From assembly GCF_004138335.1 (NCBI RefSeq), contig NZ_RYFW01000001.1, positions 1,426,001-1,490,000 of the forward strand: DNA of 64,000 bases, read 5' to 3'. Every line of letters starts with the position of its first letter. Position 1 is the stretch's first letter. Under the pieces are notes generated by a model. That model had not been told where the DNA came from and did no database searches. It worked only from the letters and a program-made list of their open reading frames with translations. Source of the stretch: Peristeroidobacter agariperforans. GTDB lineage: Bacteria > Pseudomonadota > Gammaproteobacteria > Steroidobacterales > Steroidobacteraceae. A program made the translations under genes and the position numbers. Below are positions 16,144-25,133 of the stretch, piece after piece.

Positions 16144-17016
16144 ATGTCGCTCGCTGCCGCACTGAGTCGCACATTAGGGACTGAAGTCGCGGCAGGATCG
16201 GAGCGAAGCGTCAGCGGCGGCTCGATCAATTCCTGTGCGCGCTTCGAAAGCGCGATCGGTCCGTTGTTCGTCAAGCATGGCGACGCCAATAGCCTGGAAA
16301 TGTTTCAGGCGGAAGCGGCGGGCCTGGAGGAGTTGGCCAAGGCGCGCGCTGTGCGTGTTCCAGAAGTGCTGGCAGTGGGCCAGCAGGATGGGATCGCTTT
16401 TCTCGCACTCGAATGGATCGATCTGCGCGGCGGCGCCTCCGGCAGCGAGAAAAAGCTCGGTGAGTTGCTCGCCGCCCAACACCGAGTAACGCGTGAGAAG
16501 TTCGGCTGGCATCGTGACAACACGATCGGCTCGACGCCTCAATCCAATCACCAAGCCGCCGACTGGGTAGAGTTCCTGCGCGAACAGCGCTTGCGGCCGC
16601 AGCTGAAGTTGGCCAGGAGCAATGGCGCCGGCGCAGATCTGATCGGCTGCGGCGAAAGACTTTGCGAGCGGCTGGACGGTTTCTTTACTGACTATCGACC
16701 CGCCCCAGCGTTGCTTCATGGCGATCTGTGGGGCGGCAACTGGGGTAGCGACGCGAACGGTCAACCCGTGTTATTCGACCCCGCCGTGTATTTCGGCGAT
16801 CGTGAAGCCGATCTGGCGATGACGCGCTTGTTCGGCGGCTTCGGTGCGTCGTTCTATTCGGCGTATCAGAGCGCCTGGCCGCTGGATGCAGGGGCGGCCA
16901 CGCGAGTCACCCTCTACAACCTGTATCACGTGCTGAATCACTTCAACCTGTTCGGTGGCGGCTATTTGCGGCAGGCACTGGGAATGATCCAGCGCCTGCT
17001 CGCCGAACTGACCTAA
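16144..17016 (+). CDS. Fructosamine kinase family protein
   Basis: This 290-residue protein belongs to the FN3K/aminoglycoside-phosphotransferase kinase fold. The nucleotide-binding Lys is in GPLFVKHG. The catalytic loop is LLHGDLWGGNWG with the metal site DPAVYFGDREADLAM, a close match to FN3K. Family members phosphorylate ketosamines on glycated proteins or free ribulosamines, which leads to deglycation. The gene starts 5 bp after pyrF, so they are likely one transcript. An in-frame reading extends 309 bp upstream into pyrF, but the ATG at 16144 gives the normal family N-terminus. Confidence 0.9.
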   Translation: MSLAAALSRTLGTEVAAGSERSVSGGSINSCARFESAIGPLFVKHGDANSLEMFQAEAAGLEELAKARAVRVPEVLAVGQQDGIAFLALEWIDLRGGASGSEKKLGELLAAQHRVTREKFGWHRDNTIGSTPQSNHQAADWVEFLREQRLRPQLKLARSNGAGADLIGCGERLCERLDGFFTDYRPAPALLHGDLWGGNWGSDANGQPVLFDPAVYFGDREADLAMTRLFGGFGASFYSAYQSAWPLDAGAATRVTLYNLYHVLNHFNLFGGGYLRQALGMIQRLLAELT

Positions 17017-17024
17017 ATCAATTC

Positions 17025-17864
17025 TCAGGTCTTCGCCGGAATGCGCACGCTGCCGCCGACGCGCTCGTGCAGGATGTTGCCGCTGGTGTCGGCGCGCACC
17101 GCGAAGTTGCCGCCGACATCGCTCACGTTGATGTCGCCCGAGCTGTCGCTGCCGATCGTGACATTCTTTTTCACGTCGCGGATGGTGATATCGCCGGAGC
17201 TGTCATTCACGACTTCGGCGTTGCCGATGACCTTGGCGATGGCGATGTCGCCCGAGCTGTCGGTCCTGATCGTCACATCGCCGCGCACGTCTTCGATATC
17301 GATGTTGCCGGAGCTGTCCTCGACTTCGAGATTGCCGACGACGCTCACCACGCGGATCTCGCCCGAGCTGTCGTTGACGATGAGGTTGCCGTTGATATTC
17401 TTGAGCAGCTGATCGCCCGAGCTGTCGTCGACCTTTGCCGCGCCCACATCGCTCAACTCCAGATCGCCGCTGGAGTCGCTGACTTCGAGCTCGGCCTCGC
17501 GCGGCACGCTGATATCCAGGTCCAGCGAGGCGTAGCGATTGAAGCTGAACATGTCGCCCATGCCTTCGGCCATCACCACGGTTAAATAAACGATGTCGTT
17601 CTCGCGGCGGCTTTCCAGCGCGATCTTGCCGAGCAAGCTTTCGGACGACGCGCAGGCCTTGCCGGCCGCCTTGACGCCGCCGCTGCCGTCGCCACGAATC
17701 TTGAGATCGCCGGCGGCGGCGGACACCACCACTTTCTTGACCGGGCCGTTGAAGCTGGCGGTGCGATCGGAGCTGAACTTGCAATTTTCCGTCTGTGCCC
17801 AAGCCGACGTGCCGGCGCTGCTGAGTAACACCCATGCCAACAGCTGGGCGGCGTACTTGTTCAT
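17025..17864 (-). CDS. Exported DUF4097-like beta-repeat protein with eight SSG repeats
   Basis: This 279-residue protein has a signal peptide (cleavage near SAWAQ). The C-terminal half is built of about eight repeats of 17-19 residues, each with a Ser-Ser/Thr-Ser-Gly-Asp/Asn/Glu turn: SSG or TSG at residues 131, 148, 166, 184, 203, 222, 241 and 260. The pattern DSSGDI-x-I-x-D-V-x-G-N predicts a parallel beta-helix or solenoid, as in DUF4097/DUF2807 putative adhesins. Start 17864 is supported by CACAGGAAGT upstream. Location is probably periplasmic or cell surface. Its 3' end faces the fructosamine kinase gene 8 bp away. Confidence 0.85.
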   Translation of the reverse strand: MNKYAAQLLAWVLLSSAGTSAWAQTENCKFSSDRTASFNGPVKKVVVSAAAGDLKIRGDGSGGVKAAGKACASSESLLGKIALESRRENDIVYLTVVMAEGMGDMFSFNRYASLDLDISVPREAELEVSDSSGDLELSDVGAAKVDDSSGDQLLKNINGNLIVNDSSGEIRVVSVVGNLEVEDSSGNIDIEDVRGDVTIRTDSSGDIAIAKVIGNAEVVNDSSGDITIRDVKKNVTIGSDSSGDINVSDVGGNFAVRADTSGNILHERVGGSVRIPAKT

Positions 17865-17997
17865 GTAATGACTTCCTGTGCGAATAAGTAAAGCTTTGGT
17901 GCCCGCACACACCCAGTCATTTGGACGGAGCAGGCGCTCCGCGGGTTGCAGGGGCTCATCCCTGGGCCTGCAGAGGGGAAGCAAAGATAGGGGCGGA

Positions 17998-20178
17998 TCA
18001 GCCTGTTTGCAAAACTTTGCGCAGGGCGGTCGCCAGCAACCGACGTTGCAAGGCTTGAGATAAGGAGTCGGCTTGCGCCAGGCCCATCCGTGCAAGATGG
18101 GGCTGAACGGCGGGCGTCGGTGCCCCATTTAACAGTGCACCGAGCAATGTACGCATCCAGCCCGGCCAGGATTGTGTCGAGGCTTGCAGCGAGCGCAAGG
18201 CCTTCGAGAGCACGATCTCTTCGGCGGTGAAGTCGGTGCCGAAGGGCAATTCGGCAAACAAACCCTGCTCGCGCCAGGGCGCAAATTTCCTGGCCAGTTG
18301 TTGTGGTGTATTGGCGCGGGCCGCGTCTGGTATGCGCCAATCTTTCGGCAATTTGTTGGCCCGCTGGGCGTCCGCAACGAATGCTCGCTGAAAGCGGGCG
18401 TCCATGATGCCGACCAACGCCTCGACGATTTCGCGATCAGTGCGGCCACGCAGGTCGGCAATGCCATATTCGGTTACGACGATGTCGCGCAGATGGCGAG
18501 GCACGGTGCAGTGCCCGTAGCTCCAAACGATGTTGGATGAAGTAACGCCGCTGGCCGTGCGCGTCGAGCGCAGACAAAGAATGGACCGTGCTTCCGGCAG
18601 CGCATGCGCCATCGCGACGAAGTTATATTGACCGCCGACGCCGCTGACGACGCGACCGTCGCTCAGTGCATCGGACACGGCGGCTCCCAAGCCGGTGACC
18701 ATCATCGTCGTGTTCACGAAGCGCGCATAGCGGCGCTGTGCGCACTTCAATTCCCATTCGTGCCCGTACAGCTCGTTGACGAAGCTGATGCCGCGCATCG
18801 CGAACATCTTGCGCTGAACGGCCGGCAGTTCACGCAGGCCGGTGTAGAAGCCTTTCGGTCCGAAGAAGAAGCCAGCATCGGCGAGCACGCCGTTGCGCAA
18901 TGTTTCGCCCAAGCAGTGCTGCGCAATCTGCGCACGCTGTTCAGGATCTGAGAACGTCGCTCGCAATTGCTGGCCGTCCGGCGTGATGAGCACGCCGCGA
19001 TCGTATTCAACGTCGTCGCGGAACAAACCGACTTCGCGAAATTCCTGGAAGTCGGCGAACGACATGCGGCTCATGCCGGCTTCGACGAGTGCATCGAGTG
19101 TGTGCAGGCTGACGCGCTCGTCGATGTGTCCGTCATCGATGAGTCGTTGCAATTTCGCGCTGGGATAAACGCGGCGTTTCAGGATGCCGCTGCGATAGAG
19201 GTCCAGGAACCCGTCGGCGAGCATCTCGGTGCAGCCGTACAGGCCGCGCTCGAACGGCGCCGTGCCGCCTTCGGACTCGATGAGTCGGCGGTGTCGGGCG
19301 AGCGTGCCGGTCGATTCCAGCACTTCCCGATAGAGCGCCGGCTGCTTCTGGCGCAGCTGCAAGGAGTAGCAAATGCCGTCGCCCAGTTCGCCGATGCCCA
19401 GCTGTAGCGTGCCGCCGTCGCGAATCAGGGTGCTGACGTTCAATGCGATCGCATGTTCGGTCGGCGGAATCGGCATGTTCGGCGGACTGAACAACGTCGT
19501 GCCTGGATCCTGCACCAGGAAATCGAACGTATCGGCGGTGACCAGCGCGTCGCCATACATGAACGGCAGATCGCGATGTACCTGGCCGATCAACGCAAAA
19601 GGTTTGCTACTACCGGCCGCGCGCCTCGCTGCAATCAGCGGCAGCAGGTCGGCAGTCATGTCCGCATTGGAGCCCAGGCTCAACAAGCCTGGTGCTTCGT
19701 CGGCGGGTGGAGCGGCAACGAGCTGAGCGATCACGTTGAGCCCACGCCGCAACGCGTCGCGTGCGACGTGCGTGTAGTTGCTGCTCAGGTAGTGCTGCTG
19801 CAGGTGTTCGTTGCTCAGCCAGGCGCCGGGTTCCATATAGAACTCCAGCACTTCGATGTTCGCCGGCAACTGCTGCCGCTCGATCAGGCGCAGGTACTCC
19901 AGCTCCGGATAATTCCCGAATACACGGCGTGTGAAAGGCTCGATGAAACGCCGTTCCAAGTCGCTGCGACCGCGCGGCACGCGCAGTGACAGAGCTGTGA
20001 CTATGGTCAGTCTGACGTTGGGATCGGCAACGGCGCGCGCCACGAAAGCATTGACCAGCGTGTTCGGTTTGCCGATCGCAACGGGCAAGCCCAACACCAC
20101 GTGCTTGCCGACGCGGTTGAGGGTGGCCTCCACGCATTCGTCGGGGCCCATGAATCGAAGCGGTGCGGCTGCGGTCAT
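17998..20178 (-). CDS. Acetyl-CoA hydrolase/transferase family protein, long form
   Basis: This 726-residue protein belongs to the family of 4-hydroxybutyrate CoA-transferase and acetyl-CoA hydrolase. Supporting segments include LGIGELGDGICYSL, GVGGQYNFVAMAHALP and TEYGIADLRGRTDREI, the typical C-terminal region. It is about 200 residues longer than canonical members; the additional sequence is partly a C-terminal helical tail after about residue 640. Expected chemistry is transfer of CoA between carboxylic acids or hydrolysis of acyl-CoA, in the cytoplasm. Substrate is unknown. A 133-bp gap with several short GC hairpins separates it from the DUF4097 gene downstream. Confidence 0.85.
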   Translation of the reverse strand: MTAAAPLRFMGPDECVEATLNRVGKHVVLGLPVAIGKPNTLVNAFVARAVADPNVRLTIVTALSLRVPRGRSDLERRFIEPFTRRVFGNYPELEYLRLIERQQLPANIEVLEFYMEPGAWLSNEHLQQHYLSSNYTHVARDALRRGLNVIAQLVAAPPADEAPGLLSLGSNADMTADLLPLIAARRAAGSSKPFALIGQVHRDLPFMYGDALVTADTFDFLVQDPGTTLFSPPNMPIPPTEHAIALNVSTLIRDGGTLQLGIGELGDGICYSLQLRQKQPALYREVLESTGTLARHRRLIESEGGTAPFERGLYGCTEMLADGFLDLYRSGILKRRVYPSAKLQRLIDDGHIDERVSLHTLDALVEAGMSRMSFADFQEFREVGLFRDDVEYDRGVLITPDGQQLRATFSDPEQRAQIAQHCLGETLRNGVLADAGFFFGPKGFYTGLRELPAVQRKMFAMRGISFVNELYGHEWELKCAQRRYARFVNTTMMVTGLGAAVSDALSDGRVVSGVGGQYNFVAMAHALPEARSILCLRSTRTASGVTSSNIVWSYGHCTVPRHLRDIVVTEYGIADLRGRTDREIVEALVGIMDARFQRAFVADAQRANKLPKDWRIPDAARANTPQQLARKFAPWREQGLFAELPFGTDFTAEEIVLSKALRSLQASTQSWPGWMRTLLGALLNGAPTPAVQPHLARMGLAQADSLSQALQRRLLATALRKVLQTG

Positions 20179-20225
20179 CGTTGTTGGCAGTTACTCGTGC
20201 CGCGGCCCGATGGACACTGGTTGGG

Positions 20226-20813
20226 TCATGAAGCGCCTTTCAGGCGCAACGCGAAGCGCACCTGCACGTCGTTGCCGACTTGCGAAGTGTCTTTCCAGTC
20301 GCCCTGGCCGACGCCGAAATCCAGACGTTTGATTTTCGCCGTGCCCTTCAGCCAGGCGTCGCCGCCCTTGTTCTCGAATGTGAACTCGATGGGCACGTCC
20401 TTGGTCACATTGCGCAGCGTGAGCTTGCCGGTGGCGGCGAATTTGTTGCTGCCTTTGTCGGTGAACTTGTCCGCGACATAGCGCGCGCTCGGAAAGCGCT
20501 TTACGTCGAACAGATCGGCGCTCTTGATAGTGGTGTCACGCTCCTCGTCCTGCGTGTTCACGGACGCCGTGTCGATCTTCACGTCGAAGCGACTGGCGGC
20601 AAGATCCTTGGGATCGAAGGCAATCTCCGCGGTGAACTTGTCGAACCCGCCTTCGAATTGCGCGCCGGCCTGCTCGCCGACGAAAGTCAGTTTGCTGTCC
20701 TTCGGCTGCAAGCTCCACTGGGAAGCAGCGAGCGCTAGCATGGCGGCGAGGCTGGCGGTGCAGCCGACGACCAGCCGGCCGGCGAGGCGGTGTGAAATCT
20801 TCGGCAACATCAT
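20226..20813 (-). CDS. YceI-family periplasmic protein
   Basis: This 195-residue protein has a signal peptide (ASLAAMLALAASQW). The YceI lipocalin-like domain shows the characteristic SKLTFVGEQAGAQFEGGFDKFTA-type opening, DLFDVKRFPSARYVAD and GKLTLRNVTKDV. Such proteins bind isoprenoid-type ligands such as polyprenyls or quinones in the periplasm. The ATG overlaps the stop of the cytochrome b561 gene (ATGA, 20810-20813). This cytochrome b561-YceI pairing is widely conserved and suggests a shared redox or quinone role. Confidence 0.92.
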   Translation of the reverse strand: MMLPKISHRLAGRLVVGCTASLAAMLALAASQWSLQPKDSKLTFVGEQAGAQFEGGFDKFTAEIAFDPKDLAASRFDVKIDTASVNTQDEERDTTIKSADLFDVKRFPSARYVADKFTDKGSNKFAATGKLTLRNVTKDVPIEFTFENKGGDAWLKGTAKIKRLDFGVGQGDWKDTSQVGNDVQVRFALRLKGAS

Positions 20814-21376
20814 GGTCGGTCCTGTTTCAGTTTGACGGGCAGCATGCGGCGAAGCACGTTGTCCTTGTCGATGAAGTGATGTTTGAGCGCCGCCGCGACG
20901 TGCAGCAGCGCCAGCCAGAACAGTGTCTGGGCCAGCAGTTCGTGCGTCTCGTGCAGAAATTCATAAGCCGGGCGATTGGGCTCGATGAAATCCGGCAAGG
21001 TCACCAGTCCGAACCAGCTGACAGGGAAGTTGCGGGCCGATGACATCAGCCAGCCAACGACGGGCGTGACCAACAGCAGCGCATACAGGCCGATGTGCGA
21101 TACGCGGGCCGCTATCCTCTGCCAGCGCGGGATGTCGAGCGGCTCGGCGGGCACGGGATTGAGCCAGCGCCAGATCAGGCGCAGCAGCGCCAGGCTGAGA
21201 ATGGTGATGCCGAAGGATTTGTGCTGGGCCAACACCGCAATTTTTGCCGAGCCCAAAGGCAGAGCGTCGGCCCGGTTGGCCAGGGTGAACTGCACTATGA
21301 TCAGCACGACGATGGTCCAGTGAAATAACTGTGCGACGACGCCGTAGCGAGATTCGTCGTTCTTCAGTTGCAACAC
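20810..21376 (-). CDS. Cytochrome b561 family membrane protein
   Basis: This 188-residue protein has four transmembrane helices and conserved His residues for two b haems. They occur in VVAQLFHWTIV (helix 1), AQHKSFGI (before helix 2), VSHIGLYALLL (helix 3) and LLHVAAALKHHFID (helix 4). Family members transfer electrons across the inner membrane, often oxidising quinol to feed a periplasmic partner or reducing superoxide. It is the first gene of a two-gene unit with YceI, which overlaps its stop codon by 4 bp. Confidence 0.93.
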   Translation of the reverse strand: MLQLKNDESRYGVVAQLFHWTIVVLIIVQFTLANRADALPLGSAKIAVLAQHKSFGITILSLALLRLIWRWLNPVPAEPLDIPRWQRIAARVSHIGLYALLLVTPVVGWLMSSARNFPVSWFGLVTLPDFIEPNRPAYEFLHETHELLAQTLFWLALLHVAAALKHHFIDKDNVLRRMLPVKLKQDRP

Positions 21377-21472
21377 TTGTTCGATCCGCAGGTACTTAAG
21401 AGGGGACAGTGTAAGCGATTATTCGTCCGGCGACCCGGCCCGGCCGCGCTGCAAATCTGACAACCATACGGG

Positions 21473-22237
21473 ATGACCCGGATGCCACCCATCACACGTG
21501 CAATCGAACCAACTCGCCTTGGCCTCGCTCGTATCAGTGTAGTGCTGCTGCTGTGTCTCGGACTTGTCGCTTGTCCGCGACCGGTGCGGCCGCCAGCGCC
21601 ATCGCCCGAAGTGCCGCCTCAGCCGGCCCCAACCCAGCCCGCGCCGCCGCCCGGCGCGGCGGGCGCAATGCTTTACCAGATCGATCCGCAGGCGTCCGTT
21701 CTGCACATCTTCGTCTATCGCGGCGGCACCTTCGCACGGCTGGGCCACAACCACGTAATGACCAGCAAATCGGTGCAGGGCCGTGTCTGGATGCGTTCCC
21801 AATTCGCGTCTTCGGGTTTCGAGCTGTCGTTTCCGGTGGCGAATCTGATCGTCGATGACCCGGACGCCAGGCGCGCGGCGGGCACGGACTTCCCGCCGGA
21901 CATCCCGGACGCCGACAAGGAGGGAACGCGCAAGAACATGCTCCGCAAGGAAGTGTTGGACGGGGAGAGCTATCCGAATGTGACTGTGAAGTCCGCGACG
22001 GTCGAAGGCTCGGTGCAAGCTCCAAAGATCACCGCGCGCATCACCATCAAGAACGCGAGCCGCGACGTGGTGGTGCCCGCCACTATCGTCATGAACGGCG
22101 AACGCCTGACCGCGAGCGGGGAGTTCGAGATCTTGCAGACGGACTTCGGCATGAAGCCCTTCAGCGTGGCGCTGGGTGCTCTTGAAGTGCAGGACCGTTT
22201 GCGTGTGCGCTTCAACCTGGTGGCGGCGAAGCGCTGA
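21473..22237 (+). CDS. YceI-family lipoprotein
   Basis: This 254-residue protein has an N-terminal hydrophobic stretch ending in a lipobox (LGLVAC), so the mature protein is probably lipid-anchored at that Cys. A Pro-rich spacer of about 30 residues follows. The YceI-like domain reads DPQASVLHIFVYRGG and LGHNHVMT, later ARITIKNASRDVVVPATI. It is divergent from the cytochrome b561/YceI pair across 96 bp, which suggests related function. The ATG at 21473 is used; one at 21482 is nearly equivalent. Confidence 0.85.
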   Translation: MTRMPPITRAIEPTRLGLARISVVLLLCLGLVACPRPVRPPAPSPEVPPQPAPTQPAPPPGAAGAMLYQIDPQASVLHIFVYRGGTFARLGHNHVMTSKSVQGRVWMRSQFASSGFELSFPVANLIVDDPDARRAAGTDFPPDIPDADKEGTRKNMLRKEVLDGESYPNVTVKSATVEGSVQAPKITARITIKNASRDVVVPATIVMNGERLTASGEFEILQTDFGMKPFSVALGALEVQDRLRVRFNLVAAKR

Positions 22238-22240
22238 ACA

Positions 22241-22266
22241 ACGGCGGAGCCGGACGGCCCCGCCGT
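22241..22266. terminator. Convergent-gene hairpin between YceI lipoprotein and S46 peptidase
   Basis: ACGGCGG (22241-22247) pairs perfectly with CCGCCGT (22260-22266), 4 bp past the lipoprotein stop and 12 bp past the peptidase stop on the other strand. There is no T-run, so it may be a barrier hairpin rather than an intrinsic terminator. Confidence 0.4.
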
Positions 22267-22277
22267 GACTCGAGAGA

Positions 22278-24353
22278 TCAGCGTTTGCCGAGCAGTTCGT
22301 TGGCGAGATCTTTCGCGCCGTACACGTCTTGGAGCGCGGTGATCATGATCGCGGGATGAACCGCGACCGTGCGATTTACCTCGCCGTCGTACCAGAAGCT
22401 GCCGGCGATGGAGTGGATGTTGCCGTCGAACGCGAGGCCGACCAAACGACCCTGCGCGTCCACCAGCGGGCTGCCGGAATTGCCGCCGACGATGTCATTG
22501 GTCGTGACGAAACAGAACGGCGTGTTCATGTCGAGCCGGTCGCGCGCGTCCAGCCACACTTGCGGCAATCGGAACGGATCTTTGCCGGTGGTGCGTTCGA
22601 ACAACCGTGACAGGCGGGTGTACGGCTCCACCTTCTGTCCTTTTTCCACCCAGCCGGCGACCGCGCCATAGCTCAGTCGCAGCGTAAAGGTCGCGTCGGG
22701 ATAAGTGTTCGTGCCGAGCACCGCAAAGCGTGCTTTGGCGATGCGCTCTTGCGCGGACGCGACCGGCGCTTGCACTTCGTCTTCGTAAATCTTGCGAACC
22801 GCGCGCGCTTCCTCATCGATGTCACGAGCCAGCGCAATCATCGGATCGTCCGAGCTCTGGATCGCCGGCGTACCGCCTTCCCACAACGCCTTGCGAACCG
22901 CCGGATCGGCGAGCTTGCTCCGGGTGACCAGTTGCTCAGCCAGCGATTGCGGCGACTCGGTGCTCAGCAGCTTGCGAACGATCGAATCGTCCGGGCCCAG
23001 CGCTTCGCGCAGCTTGTCGAGCGAGAACGACAGCGTCACCTGCTCGAAGTCGGGATAGACCGGTGTGGTCGCCAGCAGACTCGATTGGATCTTCGGCAGA
23101 TTGGAGTCGGCGTACTCGCGCAGGCGTTGCTCGTTGCTCTTGCTGCGCTCGGCCGCGCCCCGCACCAGCTGCCGAGCGTATGAGAAGAGCTTGCTGTTGA
23201 ATCCTGCACCGGCTTCCAGATAGAGATACCGATCGTAGATCTGGCGATAGCGCTCCTGCGCGACAGCGGCCTCGTTCCAGGCATCGCCGACCGTGGCCGC
23301 GAGCTTTTCATCCGACTTCACTCGTTCGCGCAGCTCGCGTTCCTGCGAGGTCTTGCGTGCAAACAAACTGTCGTCGAGCAGTGCGGTCTGGAAGCCGCGA
23401 TAAACCTTCAGCGAGTTCTCGACGCTTTGCAGATAATCACTGGCGATGCGCGCGGGCTCATCGCCGGTCTTGCCCCATTGAATCAACCGGCCGCGCAACT
23501 CGGAGTTACGAATGAGATAGGAAGGCACGGAGGTGTCGCGCTGGAAGCGCAGCTGTTCCACCGTGAGCAGGCGGCTGGTGCTGCCGGGATGGCCTGTGAC
23601 GAACGTCGCTTCGCCGACTTGCGGACCTTCGACCCGCCAGCTCAGATGATTCGGCGAATCGATCGGCTTGCCTTTCTCGTAGACACGGAACAGGCTGAAA
23701 TCCAGGCTCCAGCGCGGGAAGTTGAAATTGTCCGGGTCGCCGCCGAATGCCGCGATCGCGTGATGCGGAGCGAACGCCAGCCGTACGTCGTCATAGCGAC
23801 GATACTTGTACAGATAATATTGGCCGCCCTGATACAGCGTCACCGACTCGCAGGCCAGCGGTCCGCCGCGGCTCTTTTCGGAGTTCTTGGTGCACGCGGC
23901 TTCGAGCTTGCTCAGCTCCTGCTTACGGGCCTGGTTCGCTTGCGCGTCCTTCATTCCGGCAGTGGCGGCAGCAACCTTCGCCGTGACGTTTTCCATCTCC
24001 ACCAGCACGGAGAGGATTTGCGTCGGGCATTTCTTCTCGGCGCTGCGCGTGGTTGCAGTGAACCCATCGTCTACGTAGTTCGCGCTCTCGCTGGAAATCT
24101 CGGTGAGGCACGGCATGGCGCAGTGATGATTGGTCAGCACCAGACCGTCGGGCGACACGAACGATCCGGTGCAACCGCTTTCGAAGCGTGTGATGGAGCG
24201 CTGCAATCTATCCAGCCACGGCTTGTCGAGCGTCGTGTCGTATTTCTTCTGGATGGCGGCCTGCGGGATATTGTCGAAGGTCCACATGCCCTCATCGGCG
24301 ATTGCCGCGCTGGCGAGCAACGCCAGGCAGGCGGCGGCGAGACTCCGGAACAT
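22278..24353 (-). CDS. S46 family dipeptidyl-peptidase, DPP7-like
   Basis: This 691-residue exported serine peptidase opens with a signal peptide (LAAACLALLASAAIA). Chymotrypsin-like catalytic parts are visible: TNHHC with catalytic His77, and GGNSGSP with Ser626. Eighteen residues after the Ser is Gly644 (AFDGN). In S46 enzymes Gly there characterises DPP7, with aliphatic or aromatic P1, whereas Arg gives the Asp/Glu-specific DPP11. It releases dipeptides from peptide N-termini in the periplasm, serving peptide nutrition. The start at 24353 is backed by AAGGAG; an upstream in-frame codon would spoil the signal peptide. Confidence 0.93.
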   Translation of the reverse strand: MFRSLAAACLALLASAAIADEGMWTFDNIPQAAIQKKYDTTLDKPWLDRLQRSITRFESGCTGSFVSPDGLVLTNHHCAMPCLTEISSESANYVDDGFTATTRSAEKKCPTQILSVLVEMENVTAKVAAATAGMKDAQANQARKQELSKLEAACTKNSEKSRGGPLACESVTLYQGGQYYLYKYRRYDDVRLAFAPHHAIAAFGGDPDNFNFPRWSLDFSLFRVYEKGKPIDSPNHLSWRVEGPQVGEATFVTGHPGSTSRLLTVEQLRFQRDTSVPSYLIRNSELRGRLIQWGKTGDEPARIASDYLQSVENSLKVYRGFQTALLDDSLFARKTSQERELRERVKSDEKLAATVGDAWNEAAVAQERYRQIYDRYLYLEAGAGFNSKLFSYARQLVRGAAERSKSNEQRLREYADSNLPKIQSSLLATTPVYPDFEQVTLSFSLDKLREALGPDDSIVRKLLSTESPQSLAEQLVTRSKLADPAVRKALWEGGTPAIQSSDDPMIALARDIDEEARAVRKIYEDEVQAPVASAQERIAKARFAVLGTNTYPDATFTLRLSYGAVAGWVEKGQKVEPYTRLSRLFERTTGKDPFRLPQVWLDARDRLDMNTPFCFVTTNDIVGGNSGSPLVDAQGRLVGLAFDGNIHSIAGSFWYDGEVNRTVAVHPAIMITALQDVYGAKDLANELLGKR

Positions 24354-24410
24354 CGAATTCTCCTTGGTGTCCTTGGTATACACAGGGCGGTCCGTCTCCG
24401 CCTCGGGTCG

Positions 24411-25133
24411 TCAGTCTGCGGACTGTAGCAGCAGCAGCCGCGTTCCTTCCGGTGCGATCAGGATGGCATTGCTCGACTCGTCGAGACTGTCGGGCATTTC
24501 GTCGGAAAGTTGCCAGCCGCGCTCTTTGAGCCGCGCCAGGCGCTCGCGCATGTCTGGATCTTCGAAGGTCAGCACCGGCTGGCGAAACGCTCGTGAACGA
24601 TACAACGCCAGGTTCAGATGGTCACTGGTGATCGCCGTACGGGCGAATGGCTCAGGTTGCTCGTCCCACGCCACGAAGCCCAGCGCTTCCCAGAACACGC
24701 GCATCGGGCCCGCGTCGCGGGCTGGCAGTCCGTACTCGGTAAAGTAACCGCAGGTCGTCGTCGGCTGACTTTCCAATGGCGGCGGCGAAAACGTGCGCGC
24801 CTCGAACACGTTGACCGATTGTCCCGAAGGATCGCGAAAGCTGAGCCGATTGAAGACTTCGTTGCCCAACTGCAGGTCTTCGAACTCGATGCCGAGCTGC
24901 TCCAGCCGCTCCATGCCGTGCATGAGTTGCGGCATCACGAAAGTCAGCGCAGGGGAGGGGATGGCGCGGCCGTGCAATCCCAGGAACAAGCGGCCGTCGG
25001 TCACCACCGCATACGGGTGCTCGAACGTCTCGCCGACCGGCGCCTGTACGAAACCCAGCGATTCATAGAACGCCAGCGAGTCGCGAATCTCGGGCGCGTA
25101 CACGCTGATTTCGAGGAACCGGCCGAACATCAA
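24411..25133 (-). CDS. VOC (glyoxalase/dioxygenase fold) protein with two domains
   Basis: This 240-residue protein consists of two vicinal-oxygen-chelate halves. The first begins FLEISVYAPEIRDSLAFYESLGF; the second begins near residue 125 with GYFTEYGLPARDAGPMRVFWEALGF. Residues usually binding metal are not all evident, so enzymatic activity is unproven. The ATG overlaps the ferrochelatase stop (25130-25133), so the two are translationally coupled. Function is unknown; VOC proteins include glyoxalases, extradiol dioxygenases and resistance proteins. Confidence 0.8.
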   Translation of the reverse strand: MMFGRFLEISVYAPEIRDSLAFYESLGFVQAPVGETFEHPYAVVTDGRLFLGLHGRAIPSPALTFVMPQLMHGMERLEQLGIEFEDLQLGNEVFNRLSFRDPSGQSVNVFEARTFSPPPLESQPTTTCGYFTEYGLPARDAGPMRVFWEALGFVAWDEQPEPFARTAITSDHLNLALYRSRAFRQPVLTFEDPDMRERLARLKERGWQLSDEMPDSLDESSNAILIAPEGTRLLLLQSAD

